Positions 32,167 to 43,363 are shown, counted from the stretch's first letter. The stretch: DNA of 64,000 nucleotides from Tillandsia leiboldiana (GCA_029204045.2 CM055069.1:24656825-24720824); one strand, 5' to 3'. The notes: generated by a model not told the origin, from the sequence alone. Made by a program: numbers and translations.

Positions 32167-35100
32167 TGTCACGCCCTGGGTCGAAACTGCGACCCGGACT
32201 CGCCAACAGATCCGCCGCCCATACGGGAAGCCCCGTATGAACGTAGCGTCTAACCTGCAAAAGAGCATCTACACTATACATATATCAGAGCTGGAAAGTA
32301 AAAAATACTGAAAGAAATAAACAACACTCTAGAAATATACAGCCAAAGTCCTCACCATAAATACATAAGTCTCTCAAAATAAAGAAGAGTACAACTCAAT
32401 CCTCTCTACAAGGTCACTCAACAAAAACTCTCAACATACGAGCGTAAAACTACTCTCAGGACGACATCTGGTAGGGATCTAACTCGCGACTCCCTTACCT
32501 CGCTCAGCTGGATCAGCAACCGGTGCAGCAGGAACAGAAGAAGCGGTCCCTGGGGAAAAAGACACCACGACGGGTGTGAGAACTACATCCCAAAGTAGTT
32601 CTCAGTGGGTGCCGCCAACAAGCCCGACGGTCTGCCCACTAAGTCTACTAGAGGCATAAGGTAACAGATGCAATACTGGAAAGAAAAGCTGGTAAAACTA
32701 ACTCTACAGCTACTATGCCTCTATCTAAATGCTCAAGGGTGAAACCGAAAGAAGCCTGGTACCACTACTAACTCACAACTCAAGTCACCCAATCTACACT
32801 GACTGCCACATCGGGTCCAGTCAAACCTGCGCCTACCTACTGCCGAACGTCCACGGAGGAGCGGACTTACGTAGGGCGTCCGTGACCGCCAAACTAGCCA
32901 GCCGGAGGGACTGTGTCGACAAGTCGCGATAGCAAGTAACCCGCCTAGCTCCGGAGTGGCACTCGAGGGGCGCGACCCTAACGAGTAAAGTATCTGCGCA
33001 TCTCTATCGAGCTCAATATGGCCCATGCAGGCTATAATCCAATCCACGATCAACAAGATCGACTGTAATCAAAAGAACCCTGTCTCACTCACTGGCTGGA
33101 AAAACTACACAGCCGAGACCCCCTGTCCCTCAGACAGTAATCGAAAGACACTTTGATCAATAACCCACTATCTGACACCACTCGGTCCCCCGACACGAGT
33201 GAAAATGTACCCCACAATAACCTGACCCCTCGGCCCACTATCTGGGCGAGGAAGAAACTAAGTCCAGAAAGAAATATTGATGACAGTGGGAGTGTCTAAA
33301 GCAATAAAGTAACCTAGCCCAAGTTGGAGTTTTCTACTAGTCTAGTTGACATGCTGCATATGGCAGGGGTGCTAGGTCAAGTCGAAAGATAGCAATGAAT
33401 AAAGATGTGGTGCGGAAAATAAAAGGATCACATGATCAACTGTATACACAAGGAATCTCAATTCATGCTCTCTAACATGCTATACCGGAGATAATAATAT
33501 ATGCACCTCCCTACACAGCTAGAATTAATGTGCAGATCGCAGATCTTGAAGACGAGGCCACCCACCTGACAAGTCGAGCTGTCAAAAGTCCTACAGCTGA
33601 TAATACCCGAAAAATAGCAACTCAAAGTCCAACGGGTTCAGAACTGTCCACAATCCTCCCTGGGTACAAAACAAGGTTCCAGTTACACATAAAATCCCAA
33701 AATCTGCCGAGAAATATCATCCTAAAAGTTCAGCTGTAAAGATGCGAATAATCCACCTGCTGAAAGTGCTCGGAAAAAACCAAATAAAATATCCCTGCGA
33801 TCTACGCGTCGATAGCTTCGAAACGAATACCTGCCCGACCAATACCGAGTTCCCTACGCTGAGATATAAAATCGGCAAGGGAAACACCCCATACTAAACT
33901 GTACCAGATTCCACAGATAAGAACTCGGGAAGAAGAAAGATTCTCACCTTCGAAGCCAACTCAGAAAATTCTGAGAAAAATCCAGGAGATTTCTCACGAG
34001 AACTAGATGAAGTTTGCCTTTTGAATCACCTCGATCCCATGTCGGTACGCAAAGTTATGGCTAAAACTCTGCAATGCTGTCCAAAACTCCGCAAAGAAAA
34101 AGTGGCAAAAGAAAGCTCAAAAACCTCCAAAATCCGAAAGGAATTAGTGAAAACTCTAAACATCAAAGTTGGAGTCCTATTAGTCGTGAGTCCGACGGCA
34201 TGAAAATTGCTAAAAACGAAGATCGGAGTGAGTCGGAGGAGTCCTTGCACTAAAACGCGACGAAACGGGTCGTCGAAGTAGAAGCGTCACTGTGCGCCGC
34301 GTCGCAAATAAGGTCCAAAAGATGAACTCCAAAAGTCCTCAAAGTCCTCCAAAGTGTGCTGCTAAGTGGAAGGAAGAGTCCACCATAAGAGCTCTCAGGG
34401 AAAAGAAGTCCAGAAAAGGGAGAAAAGTCCACCTAAAGGCCCTATTTATAGGCCCAAATCCATACATGGGCCTGGCGGATTCGGGCCCTCAATTCGGGCG
34501 CCCGAATCCGCCAAAGAAGGTCGGACGCCACCCATCCGACGCGCCCGAATCGCCCTGGTGATGACACGTCACCATGCAACAGGCAACAGCGGTGCAAAGG
34601 CCCTCCCTGCGCGCCACGTAGCCCCGACCAGCGTCAGGGGGTAGGTGGGGCGGAGCGCGCGCGGGGCGACGCGTGGCGCACTCGAGTGCGGTCGCCACGC
34701 GTCGGCTGCCTCGCTGCCCCGTACACAACCGCACGGGCCGTGGACAACGACCATGTGAGCCCGCCAATGCCAGGCTGCCACGCGTCGTGCTCCTGGTCCA
34801 CCCAGGCCGCCGCTTTCTCCCTGAGCCGCGCCGCGTGCACCCGCCAATCCGGACGCGCCACGTGGCCCGCCCCCGCGGTCTATGCACCAGCGCGCAATCC
34901 CCGTGGACCGAGCGGCGTGAGCCGGCCAATGACAGGCCGCCACGTGGCTCCCGCCGGTCCACGGTCACCCCCCATGCACCAGTTTTCTCCCAAAACTTCC
35001 GGTAGCCCGTTTTTGGTCATCCGGACTCCAAATTTAACAAGCAAACAGCCGTTTTCAAGTGTTTTTCCGTGCTGAATCCAATTCCAACCTCTGTTTGGCG

Positions 35101-35273
35101 AAAAACCCTTTAAAATTTTCGGCAAACGCAGCCGAAGGCCAACACAGTAAAAGATATCTCACAGGGTCCATCTGTGGCATCTCCTTGATGCACTATGGGC
35201 CTGATACACCAATAATAAGTGTTCTAAACTGTGGATTCACCAGGAAAACTGCATGGGATTTAGGGCCACCACA
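32167..35273 (-). mobile_element. Young Tekay element, 5' LTR (LTR4)
   Basis: 3107 bp, TGTGGTGGCCC... to ...CAGGGCGTGACA on the minus strand, followed on the right by TCCTG (35274-35278), the target copy that matches 12951-12955. It contains TATA (34441-34452), three CCAAT-N9-CCACG modules (34764-34782, 34844-34862, 34926-34944) and the hairpin pair near 32578-32645. This is the true 5' partner of LTR1. Confidence 0.88.
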
Positions 35274-35278
35274 TCCTG
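35274..35278. repeat. Target-site duplication TCCTG, right copy
   Basis: Identical to 12951-12955. It directly follows the LTR start (...GGCCACCACA on plus) of LTR4. Confidence 0.85.
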
Positions 35279-35671
35279 GGTACAACAAAAGGTCCAAAGT
35301 TACACTTTATGCTAAAAATATCAAAGTATACACCATCTGTTGAAACCAGTCCCGAAGATGTGCAATTTTCACCTGCAGAATGGACTCTGAAAAATCCATC
35401 AAAAATACTGTCGCGATCGCCGCGTCGAGACCTTCGAAACGAGCGCCTGCACGTCAAAATCCGAGTCCCGGAGGCCGAGTTACAAATTCCACAACACGGT
35501 GAGCGTGGAAGTCCACAACAAACACAACTGTAATACTCTGCACAATAAAGGGGAAAGAAGTATACCTTCGGGCGAATCTCAGAAAATTCCCTGAAAACAC
35601 GACGGTAATCCTTATGATGCGTAGATCCAAAGAGTGTAAAGGCACGCCTCAATCCGAGCTCGTATAACAAG

Positions 35672-35819
35672 TTGCACGCAAAACGGTGCACACTTTACGA
35701 GTCTGCGCGCAAAACGGTGCGCACCAACACGACCTGCACGCGAAACGGTGCACGTACCTCGAATCTGCTCGCAAAACGGAGCATGCATCCCCCAAGGTTG
35801 CACGCAAAACGAGGCGCGG
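35672..35819 (-). repeat. Five-unit hairpin array in LTR C
   Basis: Five units of the TGCAC-CGTTTTGC-GTGCA type with about 30-bp period, in the sense direction downstream of the TATA region. One unit pairs TGCTC with GAGCA and another TGCGC with GCGCA in place of TGCAC with GTGCA, so these stems changed on both sides. The terminal unit CGCGCCTCGTTTTGCGTGC matches the first unit in X and Y. Confidence 0.8.
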
Positions 35820-36284
35820 CCAAAACGCCAGCAACAGTCCGCGCAGTAAACGGCACAGTAAAACACGGTCCCTAACACGCATGAGGGAGTGGGGTCAAAT
35901 CCAAAATCCAAAAAGGAAAACTCAAAACTATGCCACAAATACCGCAAAACAACAAACGGGGCCTACCTCGACAACGTCGTGACGTCCATCGCGCCCATTA
36001 GCCTCTTTGGAGCACCTTGCGCGCTCCACGAAGTCCACGGCGCGCTCGTGCGCCCTCGAAAACCCCGCCACGAATCACCCTCTCCCTCTCCTGGTGCGCT
36101 CGGGCGAAGCCAGAAAGTGAAAAAGGAGGAAAAAAGGGGCCTTCCGGGCCCTTAAAGGCCCAAAACCAACTTTCGGGCTCAACTTTCGGGCGCCAGAAAA
36201 CTTTCGGGCGGCTACAGTAACCGGCCCAGCCGCAGTCCACGCGCCCGCGCCGCGCCAGCGAGGCGCCACCTCACCATCGCTCGG

Positions 36285-36363
36285 CCAATGGTGAGGCGAC
36301 ACGTGTCCCTGGACCCGTGCACCGGGACCACCGAACAGTGGCGGCCAATCAGGGGCCGCCACG
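36285..36363 (-). promoter_or_regulatory. CCAAT-N9-CCACG modules in LTR C
   Basis: Exact at 36345-36363 (extended to CCACGTGG). A near match, CCAAT-N9-ACACG, lies at 36285-36303, and a third variant (CGAAT-N9-ACACGTGG) around 36430-36450. The spacing is the same as in the Tekay LTRs although the surrounding sequence has diverged. Confidence 0.65.
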
Positions 36364-37144
36364 TGGACCGCACCCACGCCCGCTCTGACGCCGGCCGCAG
36401 CGACGCGTCCCATCGCGCACTGACCAGCGAATGGGAGGCCGACACGTGGCCTGCCCCCCGCTGACGCCGTGCCAGGGCCCGCGCGCCTTCCCCGCGTAAG
36501 CCTGTGCCCCTGCCAGGCACGTGCCCCAAGGCGAGCCCTGCCAGCACTGTGATCCCGGTGTACTGCACCGACCAACCATCTTCTGCCACGCGTCCAGCCA
36601 TCCGGTGCACGCCGGCCCCGTGGACCGCGCTCCTACCCGCGCGCCCGCGTACCTGCCCGCGCGGCTGCCCGCGCCCTCGCGCCTGCCCACGGCCGCTCCG
36701 CCGCCTGCCCGAGCCCGCTTCGCCGCTGCCCGCCGCCGCCGACGCTGCCCCTGGCCGCCGGAACAGTGTCCATTGCCTCGAAAACCGTGTTAGGTCATCT
36801 GAACTCTGAAAACAACAAGTAAATAGTCCGTTTTTATCGTTTTCGCGCGCTGAATCCAAATCCGAAGTATGATTTGCCAAACTCCAACTCTAAAAATTGC
36901 CGAAGGCATCCGAAAAGGTGTTCTTTTGTCCAAACTTCGTGCTGAGCCCAATTTTAATATCCATTGCGCGCAAAACCACTTCTAAGCATTCGGCAGAGTC
37001 ATCTGACTACTCTCGTGATCAATTAAACACTCTGAGTCCATCACTAGTGTCCAATTGGTGCACAAACGCCACCGACACGCCACATAGGCCTCCAGGGGCT
37101 ACTGGTCAACCAGTAATCTAGTCGTGGGGATCCAGGTTCTCACA

Positions 37145-39429
37145 GCTGCCACTAACACAGCGGCGACCGATAAAACAAGAAAATGGAACATCTTGGGACC
37201 GCCGTCTACCCAAACGGCTCCCGCCACAGATGATCGATTAACCACATCTGCCAGACTCCACTCTGCTCCCAAGCACGAGTGTAAAATGCATCCTACACTA
37301 AAGGAATCCCGACCACTCGGCCCACTACCCGGGCGAGTAACACTATGTCCAGGAAGGAAAAGAAGTGTGGATGTCTAAAGCGGAATAAACCTAGCCCAAG
37401 TTGGAGTTTTCTACTGGTCTGGCTACACATGCAGCATATGACGGGGGTGCTAGGTCAAGTTCCAAGATAACAACAATTACATATGGTAGAAAGCAAGGAG
37501 ATGACAAAATCATCAGGTAAAATAAGGAATAGCGATTCCTACATTCTAGCATGTTGTACAAGAATTCACTCTCATGCATAGCCCTACAATAGCAGGCTTA
37601 AAGTACAGTCCATCAATCTTGGAGACATGGCCACCCACCTGAAAATGCTAACTGCCCACGGTTCCACAGCTAAAAATACCAGGAAATTAATATGTCCAAA
37701 TCCAACGGGTCCAGCAATACTCGCAAACCCTCCTGGGTACAACACAAAGCTAACAGTTACACTTAATTCTACAATTTACCCAAATAAGTTACAATCTGAA
37801 TTCAGCCACAAAGATGTCACTTTTTCACCAATAAACAATGCTCCAAAAATTCTGATAAAAATACTACGTCGATCGTCGCGTCGAGACCTTCGAAACGGGT
37901 ACCTGCACGTCCAATTCTGAGCCTCGTAGGCCGAGTTACAAATTCCAAAACGCAGGGTGCACAAACCTCACAACATACACAACTGTAATACTCTGTACAG
38001 TAAAAGGGAGAAGAATATACCTTCGGGAAAATCTCAGAAAAATCCCCACAAAATATGGCGAGAATCCTTGCGACGTGTAGATGCAAAAAGTGTAAAGGCA
38101 CGTCTCCATCCGATGCTTGAGCACGGAGATAAAAATCCGGCAAGGTGTCGCTGTCCAGAAATTCCATCAGCGGCAAAGGGGGTTAAAAACATACCCGGAA
38201 CCCCAAACAAAGCTCAAATCTGAGAAAAGTGGACAATACAAGAATTTTAGATCTACCTCTCGTGAATCCAACGCCGTGTAAATTATCCAAAAACACTGTC
38301 GGGGTAGCTCTGTGGACCTCCCAGACCGAAGTGCGACGATCACGAGACTTCGATGAAAGTATGTCGCTCTGCGCTACGATGCCGAAGTCGCCGATGCCGC
38401 GGCTCCCAAAAAATCCGGGCCTTCACCACGAGATGCACAGTGAGGAGATCAAAAACTTTGGTGAAGGGTGCTGGGTGAAAAAAGCTCGGGATAAGCCTCT
38501 ACACGCAGGGAAAGGGGCCTTTAAATAGGCTTCACCCGAAAAAATCCCAAAAATCAACGAAATTGGGCTTTTGGGCCGATTTTCCGGGCGCCCGCACAAA
38601 CCGGGCGGCTACAGTGTTGGGCCCGGCCCAACATTGTGTGCGCCCGGATTAACCAGGTGATGCCACGTCAGCTCACAACAGGCAACAGCCAACGCCACCC
38701 ACTCACACGGTGCCGCGTGGCTCCATGCGGAAGCCGACACGTGGCCGCCCATGTGCGGGAACCGCGCGTCAACGCGCCCACGTGCGCGCCTGCGCCCGCC
38801 GCCTGCGCCTCTGCACGCATGCATCCCGAGGCGCTCCCCAGCCTGCTCCGTGGACCGAGCGTGCTACACCTCACCAACCACACGCCGCCACGTGTCACCC
38901 TCTGGTCCACCGTACACCACGCTTTTCCCGTGGACCGCGCCTGCTGCGCCGGCCAACCGGGAGACGCCACGTGGCCCGCGCCCGGGTGCACGCTCCCGCT
39001 TTGGACCAAGCGGCTGCGCCTCATCCGGCCGCCGCGCTCCGCCGCCCGCCGCCGGCGCCGGCGCCTCTCCAGCCGCCGGAACAGTACACCCACTCCTCAA
39101 AAACCGTGTTTTCACGTTCGGGCCCCAAAAAACACAAGTAACTAGCCCATTTTCAACATTTTCGTGCGCTGAATCCGAATCCGCTATCCGTTCTGCCAAA
39201 TTCCAACTCTAAAAATTGCCGAAGGCATCCGAAAAGGTGTTCTTTTGTCAAAACTTCGCGCTGAGCCCAATTTTAATATCCATTGCGCGCGAAACCACTT
39301 CTAAACATTCGACGGGGTCATCTGACTACTCTCGATCCATTAAACACACTGAGTCCATCACTAGTGTCCAATTGGTGCACAAACGCCACCGACACACCAC
39401 GCAGGCCTCCAGAAGCTGTAGATGTAACC
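37145..39429 (-). mobile_element. LTR of element H, part 1
   Basis: A related Ty3-type LTR, truncated at 37145 where the LTR of C begins. It parallels LTR1 step by step: 37260-37460 resembles 13970-14170, and 37620-37900 resembles 14340-14520. It has TATA (38517-38530, sense GCCTATTTAAAGG) and a GC-rich U3 at 38580-39080. It is interrupted by solo LTR X and ends at 44156-44183. The modules at 38874-38892 and 38953-38971 read CCAAC-N9-CCACG. Confidence 0.7.
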
Positions 39430-39434
39430 GTAAT
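39430..39434. repeat. Target-site duplication GTAAT of solo LTR X, left copy
   Basis: GTAAT before the LTR start TGTAGTGAACC. The same 5 bases follow the LTR end at 44151-44155. Confidence 0.75.
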
Positions 39435-40214
39435 TGTAGTGAACCAGAATTTTGGTATATAAATAAATGTAAATAAAATGGTATGAAATGCTATTTTATT
39501 AAGTTTAGAAAAGTAAAGGATGACCTGGAAGTGAATTGGGCCCAAATCGGGATTAAGATAAGAGATCCATAATCTTATATGAGAAAGTGGGCCCAGATTG
39601 TAAGTGGAAAATTTGCAGTCTCGGAAAATTCCGGGAAAATTACGGGAGCTCCGTAAATGTCTTTTATGGCCACAGTAAAAGTTTCGTGTTGATCGGACAC
39701 CCGGATAGAGAGAACGGGCTCCGCCAGCGAATTCAAGTATAGTGGGACTTTTGGCAACCCAGAGAGGGTACAAACTGAAAAGTTTAAGTACCAGGAGGTA
39801 AATTAAGTTAAACTGTGGCTGCCCGTCAAATTTGAGCGAAAACGGGCGAGAAACGGGCAAGAACGGACGAAAACGGGCGAAACTGGGCTTGGGCCCAAGT
39901 TTCAGGCGCCCGAAAGTGGGAACCGGGTGCCCGGAAAGTACTGTAGCAACCAAGCTTTTGTGGGTTGCAGCGAACCGGGCTGCACTGTAGCGAACCCGGT
40001 TCACTGTAGCAGCCCGGTCCGGACCTTGATGCGCCCGAAAATTACTGTAGCGCGCCCGAAAGTTACTGTTGGCACGGATCCCGAGGCAGTGGCACGGATC
40101 CCGAGGTAGTTGGCATGGATCCCGAGGCAACAGGCACGAATCCTGAGGCAAGTTTTCGCGTGCGGCGCGCTGTGGCGCGCGACCCGAGTTCGCGTGGTAG
40201 GTGGGAAAATGCCA

Positions 40215-40407
40215 CGTGGCGTCTCCCCATTGGTCGCCCTGACCGAGGGAGCGGGCTGCACGGGGAAGGCCACGTGTCAGTGGGGACAGGCCACGTATCG
40301 GCCTCCTATTGGTCGGTCAGTGCGACATGACGCGCTGACGCGACGTGACACTGCAGGCGGGTGTTAGAGCGGGAGATAGTGCGGTCCACGTGGCGGCCCC
40401 TGATTGG
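40215..40407 (+). promoter_or_regulatory. G-box/CCAAT modules in U3 of X
   Basis: CCACGTGG-N9-ATTGG (the reverse complement of CCAAT-N9-CCACG) is exact at 40215-40233 and 40389-40407. A variant with CGTAT lies at 40294-40312. They sit 190-380 bp upstream of the TATA box at 40594, with the same orientation relative to transcription as in the Tekay LTRs. Confidence 0.7.
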
Positions 40408-40593
40408 CCGCCACGTTTCCGTGGTCGCGGTGCACGGGTCCAGGGACACGTGTCACGCTCGGGTTGGCCGAGCGTGGTGACGTGGCGCTGAGCTGGCGCG
40501 ACGTGGACGCGTGGACCGCGGCTGGGGCGGTTACTGTAGCCGCCCGGAAGTTTCCGGGCGCCCGAAAGTGTGCGCCCGAAAGTCCGGAAATGG

Positions 40594-40604
40594 CCTATAA
40601 AGGC
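40594..40604 (+). promoter_or_regulatory. TATA box of LTR X
   Basis: CCTATAAAGGC in GC-rich context, at the same position relative to the modules and arrays as in the Tekay LTRs. Everything downstream to the polyadenylation site should be transcribed. Confidence 0.7.
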
Positions 40605-40932
40605 CCGAAATGGCTCATTTTTCCTCCTTTTCTCCGTTTGGCTTCACCCGAGCGTACCAGGAGGCGATCCGGGCGATTTCGCCCGGGGTTTTCGAGGGCG
40701 CACGAGCGCGCCGTGGACTCCGTGGAGCGCACAGGATGTTCCAAAGAGCCTAGTGGACACGTTGGACGACGCGACGAGGTTGAGGTAGGTCCCGTGTGCC
40801 ATTTTGCGGTATTCTTGTCGCAGTTTTTACATTTCCTTTTGGATTATGGATTTGACCCCCATGCCTATGTGCGTGTTAGGGACAAAATTTTACTGTGCCG
40901 TTTTACTGCGCGAGTTTCGCTGGCATTTTGGG

Positions 40933-41620
40933 CGCGCCTTGTTTTGCGTGCCAATACAAGGTATGTGCTCCATTTTGCGTGCAGGTTGGACTAACGGGTA
41001 CCGTTTTGCGTGCAGACTCTAATAATGCATCTCGTTTTACGTGCAGGACCGGAAAAATATGCACCGTTTTGCGTGCAACCCTATATTAGAGTGTGCACCG
41101 TTTTGCGTGCCAATACGGGGTAGGTGCTCCGTTTTGCGTGCGGGTTGGACCAATACGCGCAGTTTCGCGTGTAGAATCTGATGGTTTGCATCATTTTCGT
41201 GCAGGGCTAGGGAAAAATCTGCACCGTTTTGCGTGCAACCCTACAGTCAGATGTGCACCGTTTTGCGTGCAGTTTCGAGGTACGTGCACCGTTTCGCGTG
41301 CAGTTCGTGTTGTCGCGCACAGTTTTGCGTGCCGATCCTAATATTGTGCGTCATTTTTCGTGCAGGGCTAGGAAAAATATGCACCGTTTTGCGTGCAACC
41401 CTACAGCCAGACGTGCACCATTTTGCGTGCAGATTTGAGGTATGTGCACCGTTTTGCGTGCAGATCATGTTGCCGCGCATCGTTTTGCGTGCCGGCTGAG
41501 GTGGCGCGCACCATTTTACGTATGGGTTTTTAATGACATGCATCGTTTTGCGTGCAGGATTGTAGGACGTGCACCGTTTTGCGTGCGGACTCGAGGAATG
41601 TGCACCGTTTTGCGTGCAAG
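40933..41620 (+). repeat. 22-unit array of TGCACCGTTTTGCGTGCAG
   Basis: Twenty-two units with a conserved 17-20 base core and 10-14 base spacers, giving a 30-33 bp period. Spacers repeat every fifth unit (for example AACCCTA..., then GGGCTAGGAAAAAT), so the array is organised in higher-order blocks of about 160 bp. Each core can fold as TGCAC-CGTTTTGC-GTGCA. It is downstream of the TATA box. Confidence 0.9.
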
Positions 41621-42015
41621 CTCGAGGAAACAAGTGGAATCGCGCGGAGACCAATTGCAAGTGTCTACAAGCAATTGGGGACACTTCAAGGTGGGGAATT
41701 CTGCCGAAAATGGGTGACCTCTCCCCTTGCGCCTTTGCTTTTGATTCGAAGCATGATAGTAGCCTGTTAGAGGCGTTAGGTAATTATGATTAAGATTGCA
41801 TGTGTAGATGAATTCAGATGAAAAAGTGCAACTGTTGGTTGCCAGAGATAGAGGAATAGATGTGCATGTGCAAAGGGACTCACATGAAAAGTGCAACTGT
41901 TGGTTGCCAAAGATATATGATGATTATGCATGCGTAGAGATAATTATTATTTTATGAATTAGATGAAAATAATTGCATGCATGAAAAAGGATTAGCTATT
42001 ATGATTGTGATCATG

Positions 42016-42505
42016 TTAGGGTATAACCCTAGGAATCACGTGACATAAGGGAACAACATTTGTTGGTAGTAAGACTAGGAGAAAACCTAGTATAGGGGTT
42101 TGACGAGTGACATCAACTTAGGAGTTATCCTAGGGTGGATGAGTGGCATGGTCTTAGGTAATAACCTAAGGACACTGGATAGAGTGATCAATATAGAGTC
42201 AAGGAACTCTTGGACAAGCATGACATGGAACTTAGGTAAAGAGAACCTAAGGTGAACTAGTGATCAGCATAGAGTCAGGGAACTCTAGGACAAGTATGAC
42301 ATGGAACTTAGGTAAAGGGAATCTAAGGTGAACTAGTGGAGTTTGAATTCACAGACAGGATATTAGAGTCAGTGTAACTCTAAGATAAAGTGGAACAGGA
42401 AAATAGAGTTAAGTTAACTCTAGGATTCAGTAAGGAATCAGGAAAGCGGGATAAGATCCCAAGGTTAAAGGATTAAACAAATATAACCCTAGAGAGTCAT
42501 AGGGT
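42016..42505 (+). other. Run of about 14 short stem-loops
   Basis: Consecutive inverted repeats with 5-8 bp stems and 3-8 base loops but different stem sequences: TAGGGT/ACCCTA, CTAGG/CCTAG, CTTAGG/CCTAAG, AGAGT/ACTCT, GGGAT/ATCCC and others. The same series is found in Y (53212-53907). Where the two differ, pairing is mostly kept, partly through G-U pairs. Confidence 0.75.
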
Positions 42506-42695
42506 GTCTGGGCAAATGGACAATAACTTTAACTTCAATTTGAGTTAAACAAAGAAAGTGAAATGTGTAAGAGTCCAGGAGACTCTCTGGTTACCCGTGT
42601 GGCAAGACCTAGGGTAAGGGATGAAAAAAAGTGGTTAATAAGCAAGACAAGCAAATTGGTTAAGATAAAGAGAATGAAAAGAGGATATAAATGAC

Positions 42696-43363
42696 GCCTT
42701 CGAATTTGAGACTCGTCAAGTGGAGCAGGACTCCCTGGGCAGTGACCCGTCGGATGAGGTACTTTCGAAAGGCTTAAAGTTAAAAGCAAGTTAAAAGTGG
42801 CTAAAAAGCATAAAGAGAATGTAAATGGCGCCTTCGAATTTGAGACTCGTCAAGTGGAGCAGGGCTCCCTGGGCAGTGACCCGTCGGACGAGATACTTTC
42901 GAAAGGCTTAAAGTGAAAGTAAAGAGCTAAATGCTCAAAGAAAAGAGAAAGAGATTTGCCAGTGGCAAAATGGGAGCTATAAGCTCGAATAAGAAAGGAA
43001 AGCAAGTGTTCAAAGGCAAAGAGGCTAAGAACTAAAGTAAAAAGAAAAGAAAGAATATATAAAAATTCTACAGTGAAACCAGCCCAGGTTGGAGGTACGG
43101 GCAGTATCCCTCTCCCGGGTAGAGACCCGTTCGGGACGTTTCTTCCGTAGGACGGAGTAACGAAAATATAAAAATAAAACGGGCGGACCTACGGTGAAAC
43201 CAGCCCAGGTTGGAGGTACGGGCAGTATCCCTCTCCCGGGCAGTGACCCGTTCGGGACGTTTCTTCCGTAGGACGGGGTAACACTTGCGGGTGTTATCGG
43301 CAACCTTGGAAATCTTATCTTATGGTAGCAGGACTACCGGGCTTGGTCCCGTTGGATAAGAAT
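42696..43363 (+). other. Five branched RNA-like modules in LTR X
   Basis: Modules at 42696-42773, 42830-42907, 43068-43150, 43188-43272 and 43311-43363. Each has a closing stem that encloses two hairpins, usually GGAG-loop-CTCC and CGGG-CAGTGA-CCCG. Closing stems differ between modules but remain complementary. The first two and the next two are local duplications of about 130 and 120 bp. Confidence 0.75.

Larger units (their letters stand above)
35279..37144 (-). mobile_element. Element C 5' LTR, 5' part
   Basis: Continuation of the LTR at 10849-12955 after the Tekay insertion; the LTR 5' terminus is TGTGAGAACCTGGATCC at 37144. It has a five-unit version of the TGCAC-CGTTTTGC-GTGCA array (35672-35819), a weakened TATA (36149-36160), a GC-rich U3 (36240-36770) with CCAAT/G-box modules, and no genes. 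Joined length is about 4.0 kb. Confidence 0.75.

Noticed and set aside
36212..36880. 222-codon open frame in GC-rich DNA
   Set aside because: U3 region of LTR C with overlapping frames on both strands; the composition effect explains it.
39418..39422. LTR X starting at 39423 (TGTAACCG) with flank GTAGA
   Set aside because: The right flank is GTAAT. Starting at 39435 gives an exact GTAAT duplication and better alignment with the start of Y.
40933..41620. CRISPR-like array of repeats and spacers
   Set aside because: The spacers recur in five-unit blocks and are shared between copies, the core is imperfect, and the context is a plant LTR. It is an LTR-internal tandem array.
41093..41684. Cysteine-rich peptides encoded by the array (H-R-F-A-C / A-P-F-C-V patterns)
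   Set aside because: Similar peptides appear in several frames and on both strands because the unit is repetitive; there are no conserved start, stop or frame between X, Y and C.
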